Of a stretch of 64,000 bases of DNA, positions 1-10,670 are shown piece after piece. Below the pieces are notes generated by a model. It saw only the letters and a program-made list of their open reading frames with translations. It made no database searches and had not been told where the DNA came from. The stretch's first letter is position 1. Every line of letters starts with the position of its first letter. This DNA comes from Maylandia zebra (lineage: Eukaryota; Chordata; Actinopteri; Cichliformes; Cichlidae), in NCBI RefSeq assembly GCF_041146795.1, contig NC_135168.1:36138870-36202869 (forward strand), given 5' to 3'. Made by a program: the position numbers and the translations under genes.

Positions 1-212
1 AGGGCTGTTGGAGCTGCAGCTGTCTGTGTTTAAAACACGGGGCACCAGGTTACACACTTCATTAGACAACAATGAATATAAGTGAGACCTGTATGCTGCC
101 TTTTATTTAGGATAAAAAAGAAAGATCCCTTTCAGAATGAAACTTCTCAAAAGCAAGTATAGTCTTGAGTTAATTGTCTTATTAGTAGGTTGCTGTATAT
201 CTGAGCTATTAT

Positions 213-1291
213 TAGGGATGGGTATCGAAAACCGGTTCTTGTTGAGAACCGGTTCCCACTGTTTCAATTCCTTGGAATCGTTTGCCACTTTTAAAAACGA
301 TTCCCTTATCGATTCCAGTCGCCCCGAATGACGTCATCACGTTGAGTAGCGTCTTTTACCCAGTAGGAAACACGGCGCCTGAGCGGCACAAACGCTCAAA
401 AGTTTGGTTACACTTTATGAGAAAGGATGACAACAGGGCAACGTGCAATACTTGCAAAGTAGAGATTTCATCAAAGGGAGGAAACACTACGAATATGCAA
501 AAGCATTTGCTCAAAAAACACGCGATTGCGTTCAACGAATGTCGTGTTTTTGATCCGCTCCGGACTAGCGAAGCTCAACCCAGCAGCAGCGGTAGCGTTT
601 CCACGTCCTCTCCCGTTAATACTGCAGGTAACTAATCAATTAGCATTGCACATTATGTTAGCGCGATTTACCTTATTACAAAACCTGCTATTACTGTGCG
701 TTGCATTTAGATAACCATGATGAGACAGACAGAGTCTGGCTGGCTCAGATGCTGGCAGTTCTCGCTGCAGTCTACCGGTAGCGTCTCCTTTCAGGCAGGA
801 TAGACGAATGTCACCGAGCAGTGTCTAAGTTTGTGGTCAAAGACTTGCACCCATTTGCCACAGCAGATGCCCCCGATTTCACTTTGGTAAGTGAATGTGT
901 TTAATTGTAGGCAGGACATTACTGGATATTCTTGTGTAATTGCTACAGAATAATTTATGTTAAACTTTGTTATTGCTACAGGAGAATATTTATTTTATTA
1001 TTTTACATATACATTTTTTTTCCTGGGGACCCTGTGACACCCCATTGAAGAGCCGTAGGCTGTGGCTCTCTTAAGATCTCACTGTTGGGTTTGTAAGGCC
1101 ATGTTACTCCTAAATTTCTATCTTGTTCAAAGAGAAGATATAAAACACAGTTCTAAGCTAATCGACTTTAGTGTTCTCCTTTTTAAAAAAAAAAAAAAAG
1201 AATCGATAAGAGAATCGATAAGGAATCGAATCGTTAAACAGAATCGAAAATGGAATCGGAATCGTTAAAATCTTATCAATACCCATCCCTA
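213..1291 (+). mobile_element. Internally deleted hAT transposon with BED finger
   Basis: The element has inverted ends TAGGGATGGGTATCGA and TCAATACCCATCCCTA and an exact 8-bp target duplication GCTATTAT (205-212 and 1292-1299), the hAT hallmark. Inside are two transposase exons: a BED zinc finger exon ending at a GTAACT donor (627) and a short second exon (794-886) ending at GTAAGT. The dimerisation and catalytic regions are missing, so it cannot move by itself. The intact duplication and mostly open first exon suggest it is not very old. Confidence 0.92.
282..635 (+). pseudogene. hAT transposase N-terminal exon with BED zinc finger
   Basis: The open frame of 117 codons holds a BED-type finger with Cys55, Cys58, His75 and His80 (CNTC then KHLLKKH), preceded by the usual aromatic residues (VWLHF). 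Only the DNA-binding end of the transposase remains. The real exon probably stops at the donor after 627 and joins the piece at 794-886 (peptide KFVVKDLHPF). The catalytic domain is lost, so it is not a functional transposase; a truncated BED protein could still bind the element ends. Confidence 0.8.
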
Positions 1292-1299
1292 GCTATTAT

Positions 1300-2751
1300 C
1301 CTTTGACAATAAATAAATTAACACTTTCTAATAACTTAAAGCATTCTATAGTGTTTTTATTAATTGCAGAAATGAATGCAAAGGTTTAAACCACGGTTTT
1401 TTTGTTTTCTTTTGAGATGTACATTCAATAAGGAGTAAGGAGTAAATGAACTTGAACGCCACTTAGTCAGCATGACTTTCCACTATGTGGCATAAAAAGT
1501 AAGGCAAAAGTGCAGCCAGACTTGCGTCATGCCTTTTTGACTTGCTGTAAGAGCAGCTAAGTATGGGACTAACGGGTCAGCCTGTGGATATTGGAATGCA
1601 CAGTGCAAAACTGGAAGAAATGTGTTTTTGTAATAAATAGCAATGACATGGTTTTGTGGATTCATTTATTTAGATTAGGCCCAGTATTGTTCCACTTTAT
1701 GAAACTAATTGAATTCCTTATGCGTTTGAGTAAACGGACAAACAATTTAATCAGGAATTGGCAAATGGGTCTCTATTCAGCTGTGTTTGTGTGTGTGTCT
1801 ATGTGCATGCACTGCATAAAACATACTCTGTGTGTGTGTGTTTTGTGGGTGGCCGGAGCAGTTTATAATGATGTGCTTGGGTGCACGACCCTGTCTGCAA
1901 ACTTGAAGAGCTGAAATGAGTTCCCTATGGCACAGCAAAATGTCATTGTTTATTTCACACATACACTCTGTCCAAACGCTTCACACTCACCTTCAGGTGC
2001 TGACCACAGACAGTAAAAGTTACATAATTTCTGTCCAGCAGTAATATTCAGCAGTCGTTATTATCGACCAATATTCACTATTCCAAATCACGTTTATCGT
2101 GTTTTTGCTTTGGGGCTGGTATACAACGGAGGGATGGGGGTTCTGAAAGTGCAACTAAATGTATTTATTCAGCAATTTAACAGCACATGTAGGCAACGGA
2201 AAATACTAAAAAATAAAAATAAAAATCTCAATATTCGAGAGAAAGAAAGGAAACTAAGTTACAAAAAAGAAAAATGTTTCTGGAAGATGTTAAAATCTAA
2301 TGAACACATCTGAGCATTGAGTTATTTGTGCTTCCTGGAATAATAAACACTCAGTGCTATGTTTAAGATTATATACTTGCTATTTTGAGTCCATAAGTGA
2401 CTTCATATTGGGAAGTTTAGCAATCCAAAGTGCACTACAAGTACCCAGATAGTGTATTCGTAACAGTCGAATAAATGTGGAACAAGCTACGCCCCTCACA
2501 CGCATGTTAGCTGTGGGTATTTTTAGACCTAACTCATTTGTACAGATGGTCTTGGTCTACCAGTGAACGTCTACCAGGTAACTACTAGTGAAGTTTGAAA
2601 GTTTGAGTTCAATGCCTTAAACACCTTGCAGGTTTGAATCTGAGACGTGGCCAAATATCACAAATGTGTAGAGTAAATGTGTAGCAACTAGCTTTAAATT
2701 TGATGGAAAGTTAGGGTAAATCCTCCATATTACCCACTGGTCCAGAAGCAC
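1300..2751. other. Non-coding stretch, nothing recognised
   Basis: AT-rich DNA with short GT-rich runs (about 1,783-1,850). No coding frame, repeat boundary or RNA gene is recognisable. Confidence 0.5.
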
Positions 2752-3305
2752 TGTCATGATCCTGGGTCCTTTTGACCCAGCGTTTTGTTTTCTCTTCGTG
2801 ATTGTGGTTCTGTTAATTCTCTGGTTAGTGTTTACTCTGTTCTGCCCGTGTGTTCCTGTATCTAGTCCGCGTTTCTTAGTTTGTGTCTTTTCTTGTGTAA
2901 GTTCCTGTTTTATTGTGAAGGTCTGTGTCTTATGTGAGTGTTTTCAGTTTGCCTCCCTAGTCTCGTCATGTTAATCACTCCCAGCTGTGTTCCCACCTGT
3001 ATGTAATCTCCCTGTGTTCTCTGAGTGTATTTAAGTTGTGTCTTCTGTCATAGTAATTGCTGGTTCGTCTGTGTTATTTCCCTTCCACCCTTCTGTGTTG
3101 TTTCTCTGGTCATTCTCCCTGCAAATCACGTTCGTATTCCGGTTAGTGTTTTATTTAGTTTTCCCAGTTTAGAGTTTTCACCGTTCTGTTCCTCGCCACC
3201 CTGTCTGTTGTACCTTTTGGTTGCAAATAAACTCACCCTCCACTTCAGCAGCCTGCAGTTTGGATCCATTATTATTCACACGGCTTGCCCCGGCAAACCG
3301 TGACA
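2752..3305 (+). mobile_element. LTR of a Tf1/sushi-type (Ty3-gypsy) retrotransposon
   Basis: 554 bp starting TGTCATGATCC and ending CCGTGACA, with short inverted TG...CA ends. It has a TATA-like TATTTAA (3,028-3,034) and an AATAAA (3,226-3,231), as expected for the U3 and R regions. A gag-like frame follows. The sequence just after the LTR (GAACCAGC, 3,310-3,317) is complementary to GCTGGTTC (3,059-3,066), near the expected start of the RNA. That is the self-priming layout of Tf1/sushi elements and replaces a tRNA primer site. No second LTR is present in the window, so the copy is truncated. Confidence 0.75.
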
Positions 3306-3323
3306 GTATGAACCAGCCACAAC

Positions 3324-3768
3324 ATGGATCCAGCAGACTTGCCCGGGGAGAGGGATCTGATGCAAGTCCAACGCCTGGTCGACTGGATAACCCACACCTC
3401 GAATACGAGAGCAAGGATCGTTGGGATAAATGGTATTGAGGCGATCCTCAACAGAAATCCCTATCAGAGGATGTTTGGATTTATTGGCCAACTTGTATGA
3501 AGCCCGGGAGGCGGCGCAAGCTCGGGAACTGTCGGACTGGGTCCTGCAGCAACAAACTACAGCCACCCCGGAGCAGTCGCGTCTGCCTCACCTGTCGGAT
3601 GCGGTTTTTCCAGGCCCATCGGAGCCGTCTGCGGGGAAGAAACGCCGATCGCGCCGCCTGCGCGCCACCCCACAGCCGGACGTTCGGACTTCTAATTCGC
3701 CGGCTGTGGTGAGTAAGGAACCTTCTTCCTGTATGTTGTTTTGTTGCGCCCGCCGCAGACACATCTGA
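3324..3768 (+). pseudogene. Truncated gag of the LTR retrotransposon
   Basis: A Met-Asp-Pro start 18 bp after the LTR opens a gag-like frame of about 57 codons (to about 3,498). A frame change near 3,480-3,500 carries the protein on in another frame (AREAAQARELSDWVLQQQ), then an Arg/Lys-rich stretch that ends at 3,768. No pol or protease sequence follows. It is a dead fragment, and I describe it without restoring the frame. Confidence 0.6.
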
Positions 3769-3940
3769 CCAATAAGCATACTGAACAGTCACGTGTGGCT
3801 TGGAGTGCCTAAATTTGGTTTGCTTGGAGTCCACTTTAAGTTTTCTCAATTTGCAAATAGGTGAATAGCTTAGAAACTGATTTGGACCAGATTAAACAAA
3901 CTATGGGCATGAACTAGCCTGATGCAACAGTGGGGGAGGG

Positions 3941-4225
3941 ACAAGCTAATATTCAACCGCTAGAAGAATTCAAATTGCTGCTGCCAGCGCCAGCTAGCAA
4001 GCTAATAGCGCAAGACTCCTGTCAGGCAACTATGATTTCTTGTGTATTCCTGTTAAATTCTCATCTTCCCTGTAGAAGATGACATGCTAATATTCAACCA
4101 CTAGAAGCAATTCAAATTGCTGCTCCCAGTGCTAACTAGCTAGCTAACAGTGCAAGATTCCTGTTGGGCATTAAACTATAATTTCTTGTGTATTCCTGTT
4201 AAGTTGTCATCTTCACCGCAGAAGA
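3941..4225. repeat. Two-copy tandem repeat, unit about 141 bp
   Basis: The block starting ACAAGCTAATATTCAACCGC (3,941) recurs diverged at 4,082 (ACATGCTAATATTCAACCAC). Both copies run on through AATTCAAATTGCTGCT and TTTCTTGTGTATTCCTGTTAA. The units differ by roughly 15-20%, so the duplication is old. Confidence 0.8.
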
Positions 4226-4483
4226 ACTTTGTATCATGTGTGGTCAGAGACCACCAAATGCAGGGGTTAGTGCAACAATGCTAGTTAATTGTTGCAATAA
4301 TTTCCACTAGAGGCCTTTAAAACACAACTGTAATTCATGCACTGAGCTATGTGTACACAGAGGAAGTTACATGGAAGTGTTTTAGCTACAGTATTTGAAA
4401 ACAACCTGTATATTACTGTGTTAAAACTAAACATTCTGATTTTACTAATAGCAGATATGTGTAAAGAATGTGTATCCTTTAAA

Positions 4484-4484
<1 letters not shown>

Positions 4485-4552
<68 letters not shown>
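4485..4552. repeat. (AT)n microsatellite
   Basis: About 68 bp of nearly pure AT dinucleotide. It gives a Tyr-Ile run if translated, which is not a gene. Confidence 0.95.
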
Positions 4553-4558
<6 letters not shown>

Positions 4559-6639
4559 TTATTTGTGTATCTGATTGGTGGTGCAACTGACATGTCATTC
4601 CTAGATTGCATCACAAATTTAGACGATGTGACACTCAAAGTATCTTAACTTACAATCTTTTTATACTATATTTGTTATTATTTTTAAATGTCAGATGTTT
4701 TATGAATTTTATATTACTCTTTATTTATTTTGAGCATAGTGTATTGTGTAGTTATTGCAGACTGTCCTCTGTTTATTATTTGTTCTGCTACTGTTTGGCA
4801 ATAAAGTGTGCTGTCATTACGTGTCACACTGTATGGTCATACTGTTTGCTGATCAGTTTGCTCGGTTTTCATTTTGAATTCTGCTTTCATCATTTGTAAT
4901 GTCTCCGGCTTTAGCGATTTTGCTATGTCTTATCAAGGACCCAGGGCTTTCTTTAAAAAAGGAAAAAAAAAATAGTAATAAAAACTGCAAAGGGACTTTG
5001 GGAGAAAATCAGACATTTGAACTGCCTGATTCGAAAGAAAAGAAGCAAAAATATCTGACAGACTCGTTTCATCTGAACTCTTAATATATTTATATGCATT
5101 TCTGTATTTGGTTGCACTGTCTGTGTTTGCCACCAACAAGACATTGTTAAGATGTTATCTGTGTTTCTTCATTTGCTTATGCTCTGTTTCTCTGTTACTG
5201 TGTCACAATGATTGTGAAACTATTTTTCAAGAGAAAATTCCTGAGAAACCAGACATAAACCTTTTTATTTCTTTCATGGTCAAAACCTCATAGAAATTAT
5301 TAAATCTAATGCAGCCAATAACCTGTTGGGCTTTAAAGATTTTTTTTTTCTCTCCCCCAGCTTATTAATATCTGAGCGCAAATTCAATCTTTGAATTTGA
5401 TGAAATTCACTGATACTAAACCAGACCTGATTTAGCATTCTCGGAGTATACTATCATTACAGAAGGAAGAAAAAAGGGAAAAGTGCTGTCAGAGACATCA
5501 ATGGGTTTTTAGAACATATCAAAGCACAGTTGCTCTGAGGACATGATAGGGTGGTATACCTGTTTTTATCTCCGAATGCTGCCCTGATGTTTTCTGAAGC
5601 CTGCCTACCACTGACACAGCCTTCAAACTATTATCTCTCTGCTTCCTTCCACCTCGCCCCCACCGCCCTCCCCTCTCTCTCCCCGCCAAGAACATAAAAA
5701 CACTCTCCTCGAGTCCCTGTCTCAGCAGAAAATATTGTGAGATATAATGATGATGCGTCACAGGGAGCAGAAAGTAGTAAAAAACAGCTTTGCTGTTCAC
5801 ATGCAATTTGGTTTTAGAAAAGACGATTTAAAGTAAGAGCGCTTTCAAAACACAAACATGTATATGAGACAGTGTTATGATCGCAGCTAAAGTGAAGAGG
5901 AAGAGAGGTGTGTTTTAATGGAGGTAAATTTAATCTGAGTAAAGAAGCGATTATGTAAATTCCTCCACACAACAATGGGATCATCAATAAGAGCGGGATG
6001 TTCATTAGGCTCAGAGAGCTTTAATATATGGATGTTTTGGCTAATACACAAAGCAGATTGGTAAGCAAGCTCACTCATGCATGATTTCTCTGTTAATCGC
6101 TTGACTCTGTATTCAAATGTGTCAGCCGCAATGGGATGCTACATCTTATGCTCTCCTTACAAATCATATTAGCGGTCCCAGCTTATACAACCAAATGCAG
6201 TCAATGCAAAATACATGGGACTTTTTTAAGTGTTATTTTTTTATGGATCAAATGAAGGACAGCTGCGCCTGTGGGGGAAACACGACACCTACTAAAGTGC
6301 AGTAGCACACAGTTTGTTAGACTAGACTAAAATGTTAGTCAGGTGAATACATAACGAGACAAAAGTGATTAAGGAATCAATGAAAATTCATATTGGGGGA
6401 GCTTTGATGAACGCTGTGTGTGGCTCAAGAAATTGCCTTAAGTGAAGTAACACATTTTATGCAAGTAGGTAAAGTGATATAAATGAAGCTTCACTCAGAT
6501 TCTCCTCACAATAAAAAAAAAAAAGTATTTTGCTCAGCATAGCAAATAATATATCTTTATGAATTGCATTCATTTCAGTCATGAAAACATTCATCTTCAC
6601 ATGACTAGGAAAAATCTTTTCATAGGAATTAAAAGAGTA
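4553..6639. other. Non-coding stretch, nothing recognised
   Basis: AT-rich DNA with homopolymer runs and one C-rich, pyrimidine-biased tract (about 5,640-5,690). No gene or clear element boundary is visible. Confidence 0.5.
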
Positions 6640-7700
6640 AGTAGCAGCCAGATGCTGATAATCAAAGGCATTTGATTAAATGACCATCAGCAAGTGCGAG
6701 CACCTCTATAAAAGCAGAGGTTTTGGCACCGTGCTGGTCTGAAGCATTCAGGTGTGTCTTAAGAGAATGCCGAAGAGGAAAGACATCAGCAATCTTAGAG
6801 AAGCAATCTGGGCATTGTTATGAAGCCTTTTCTGCCTACTTGAAGTCCATCATTCTACTGTACAGTGAGAGGTTATTCACAAGTGTAAAACATTTAAGCC
6901 AGCAGTCCCCAACCCCCAGGCCACGGACCAGTACCGGTCCGTGAGTCGTTTGGTACCAGGCCGCGAGAGTTGAGGCTCAGGTGTGAAATTCATGGTTTTC
7001 AGGGTTTTTATTGGCTTTTAGCGTCATTTTTTAAAATTGTTTTTATTGTTAACTTGGTTTCCCTGGGTCTTTTCCCGTGTGTTATGAATAAATCTAATCT
7101 TTTTTTTGGTACCGGTGCTGGTTTTATTTTGTTTATTTATCCGCGACACCTTAAAGGCCGATCTGTGAAAATATTGTCAGACATAAACCAGTCGATGGCG
7201 CAAAAAAAGGTTGGGCACCGCTGATTTAAGCAATTAGCAATGTTCCAGATTGTGCAAGAAAAACTACAAAAAACAAGAGCTACACACAAAACTCTACAGC
7301 CATAAGTTAGCCTGATAAATGTTAAAGTTCATGACAGCATGGTTCAAAACAGACTGAACAAGTATGGCTTATTTTAAGGGTTTTAGAGCAGGAAGTCTCT
7401 TCTATCTAAAACAAACATGCCATGCTGGCAACAAACCACAAGAAGTCATGAACAACATCTTTTGGAGAGGCAAGTCCAAAGAGGCACAGTGCCACATTTG
7501 GTGAAAAGCAAACATCGCCTCGTACCAGCTGTCATGCACGGCGGTGGAGGGGTGATGATTTACGCTTGTTTTGAAGCCACGTGCATCTGCGATCATTAAG
7601 CCAACCGTGAACTCCTCTGTATAACAAAGTACTATCGACCCAATGTGAAACTATCTGTGTGACAGCTAAACTGTTGCATGACCCAAAATTGGACTAGAGT
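6640..7700 (+). mobile_element. Tc1-like transposon relic interrupted by a hAT MITE
   Basis: The left part shows the start region of a fish Tc1 transposase (CCTCTATAAAAGCAGAGG, then a Met-Pro-Lys-Arg-Lys-Asp-Ile-Ser start at about 6,768). The right part keeps HGGGGVMIYACFEAT (about 7,538-7,582), the DDE-region glycine-rich block. Frameshifts and deletions are frequent. A separate element (6,900-7,223) splits it. It is clearly dead. Confidence 0.8.
6900..7223. mobile_element. hAT-type MITE nested in a Tc1 relic
   Basis: 324 bp with inverted ends CAGCAGTCCCCAACC and GGTTGGGCACCGCTG (13 of 15 matched) and an exact 8-bp duplication ATTTAAGC (6,892-6,899 and 7,224-7,231). It has no transposase. 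The duplicated bases belong to the Tc1 relic, so it inserted after Tc1. Confidence 0.9.
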
Positions 7701-10059
7701 CTGGCGAAAACGTTATTTTCCACGTTACTATGTCAGGAAACAGAACTGACTTCTAGTCAGTTGTAGTATCTCATCTATAGATAACATAATATCTTATATG
7801 TAATGTCTTATAGATAGATAACTTGTAATTCAAGACCTGAGGCAATCAAAGGCCCAACACATGCCCATTTTATTAAGGAAATCATAAATAAAAGTCAAAT
7901 TAAATGAATAATTCACAAAATTCAACCTCTGCTTACAATCTCAATGAGTTCTAAGGTTGCAATCAATATCTAAGCTCAAATAAATGAAAGTATGAAAATG
8001 AAATATACAGGCAGGAATCCTCAGCTGTGATGATATGACTCTGATTCTTGATGACAACAGTGATTCCCCTTCATAAATGAATAAAGTGGGGGAGGAAGCA
8101 GAGTGCTCCACCGCGTTAGCTATGGAGAAATTCTGTACTGTAGGGGCACTGATCATTTCAGTCAGAACAGATCACACAGACTAAGTTGTTTTCTTCACCA
8201 CACCAGAGTTGACTGATGTTTAGAAAGCAGCAATGTCTGCTGGCCAATGGTCAGGCTCTCTCACACATTATTATTCTGAGGGAGGCGGAGTACGAATATT
8301 CACAAAAAACTTCACCTTCTGCTATTGACTTTGTGTTTGAATGTCTGCCCTTTTTAAAAAGAAAAAAAAAGACAGAATAACTCTATTTCATGTGGACTGC
8401 ACTCTGTCAGTGTTGAGTGTGCCCTGTATAAATCGGGTTTTTCATGCCGTCTAAGTTGGTATTTCAAAACATTTTCACCCCTGAGTAGGTTACAGCATCT
8501 AAAAAGAAACAAGCAACTGACAAGATCTAAACGCATACAGGAAAAACTCAGATTCACCTGTGCTTTGTTGCGGCAGCAGATGTAGGAACACAAATCCAGC
8601 TGTGCACTGAAATCCTGGGGCCCTGCAGTTGCGCTGGCGCTTGACGCAACACGCAGGGATGTAGTGGCAAACTGCTGTTTTCTTCCCTAATTAACTGTTT
8701 TTTCTTGCTATTTCATTTGCGGACCTTTAAGATTAATCAGACAAGTGTTGCTTTAGCAGATTGTTAGATTAGGAATAAAAGAAACCCAGTGGGGAAAACG
8801 GCATTTTTAATTCTACTTAAACTATACTTCTGGCACTGTAGTGGGATTTAATGGCAGATGGTTGGAGATGCTTGTACAGCAAATAAACATGCATAGTAGC
8901 TCACCTATAATTCTTTACATCCTAGACAACAGTGTTTACCACTGAGAAAAACTCTCCACGGGATACAAGCAGTGTGTCGTGACGTGGAGATTCCTGTGAT
9001 TCACCGTGATTATCACAGCCTCTGAGATACCCACTTATAACGCATGATAATGACTTGTACTTAATTCTACCTGCTTCCAAGTACACTGCAGGGCCACCAG
9101 GTGTGGCAGACCAGTGCATGCCCCCAGCCTACTGGCCCAAGTGTATTACCATGCCGCCAGGAACGCTGCAGGACTGCGTGGCCATTTTGGCGTAGCAGAA
9201 GAGCTCATTACTGGGACTTCCATATTCATCACTTGATGCGCACTGTAACAAAAAGCAATTATCCCACACACATTCGCAGACAAAAGGAACACTGTGTGTC
9301 TCAGAGTGAAAGAATAGAAAATGTTTTTGGCATATTTGCCACTGGGCTGTGTGGAAGTTTTATTTATACATCCATGCACGTTATACTGGTTTACTGGTGT
9401 CACAAAACTACACCCAGCACGACTTCTAGGTATAATAATCCTACTGGATGACTCAAAAAACATAAAGATCGATGCTGCCAAAAGTATCCCCAAATTTAAA
9501 GAAAAAACAACTCTCAAATATAAAACATACCTTCCAAAATTATCACAAACTTTGTTGTGATTCATGTCCAGAAAGTTTGGATTTCCATTTATGTCAGGAG
9601 TGAAAAAAAGGTTTCAAAATGCAATTCTGAGATGTCTGAGACATTATGTGACCTTTTGTTCACTGTCCTTCAGGAACATTGGCTTCCCTGGACTTTATAG
9701 CGAGGAAAAGCTTGTTTACGGGAGTTTTATCATTATTATTTTTTATATTATCATCTTATCAATCGTAACAACAAAATCAAATACAGAGCTTGCACCATTG
9801 TCGTCACTGCAGCCGGATCAACATAGGGTGTTTAAGACCGTTTCGTAACATTTGGTCAGTTAAAAATCTATTATTTAGCTAGATATTTTGCTTATTATGT
9901 ATTGTTTTTAAAAAAGAATTAGTAGTCATAATATATCTTATGCTACTGTTGCAACAAGTCGTGGATTACTTATTTATGTTCTGCCCAAATCCTTTGTTGT
10001 TGTGCTTGCAGCGTTCCACATGCGCTACCTCTGATAGACAAGCTATAAAACATCAACAC
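7701..10059. other. Non-coding stretch, nothing firmly recognised
   Basis: No credible gene. Open frames up to about 139 codons at 9,146-9,565 overlap on both strands without family features. A TAGATA-rich patch occurs near 7,777-7,822. Confidence 0.45.
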
Positions 10060-10670
10060 TTAGAACATTCATGAAGGCATGTTTTTTTCTGTCACTGCTT
10101 TTTAAATTGTCATTCTGTTGTAGTTCTTCTGCTGTGCTTGGGATCATTGTCCTATGGCATGAGTGTTTACAGTCAAGCGTCAGCTGTGGGACAGATGGCC
10201 TCACATTTGATTCTGGAATCATTTGGTGTACAGAGGTCTTAATGATTGCAAGATGCCCAGGTCCTGTGGCAGCAAATCACCACCCCTCCACCAAAGTGCT
10301 TGAGAGCTGGTGTGCATTATGGCCATAACATGGCCAGACGTGGTCACCTTGGTCTCATCTGTCCAAAGGACATTGTTCCATGAGTCTTGAGGTATTTTAC
10401 AGATGTAACTTTGCAAACCTAAGCCATGCTGGCAACAAGAACTTAACACTTGTTTGTTTTTTTCTAAATGTACTGATGAACTTTGACATACTGACTGAGG
10501 CCTGCAGAGTTGGGATGCAGCTTTTTTTTGTTTTTTTTGTAGTTTATCTGAGGATTGCAAATTCACCTTGTGCACCTCGAATTGCTCACACTTATGATCA
10601 ACTAATCAGGTGCATTTGATTATTAGCACCTGGCCGCTACTTACCCTCCTAATTCCAATGTAAGCAGCCG
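10060..10670 (-). mobile_element. Tc1-like transposon relic, minus orientation
   Basis: Read on the minus strand, the DNA shows a decayed Tc1 transposase: WNNVLWTDETKV (second catalytic Asp region, about 10,345-10,388), followed by the Gly-rich block and a Gly-Thr/His-Leu stretch. Several frame breaks exist and the 5' part is missing. The family resembles the one at 6,640-7,700. Confidence 0.75.

Noticed and set aside
2756-3303. Cys/Val/Phe-rich open frames (2,756-2,974 and 3,025-3,303)
   Set aside because: They lie inside the LTR; hydrophobic composition comes from its T-rich U3 and R regions.
3481-3849. 122-codon minus-strand frame
   Set aside because: It is antisense to the gag relic and has no recognisable domain.
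4285-4638. 117-codon minus-strand frame
   Set aside because: Its core is the (AT)n repeat, giving a Tyr-Ile run; the flanks show no family feature.
9146-9565. 139-codon minus-strand frame
   Set aside because: It overlaps another frame on the opposite strand, has no family motif, and lacks promoter or splice context.
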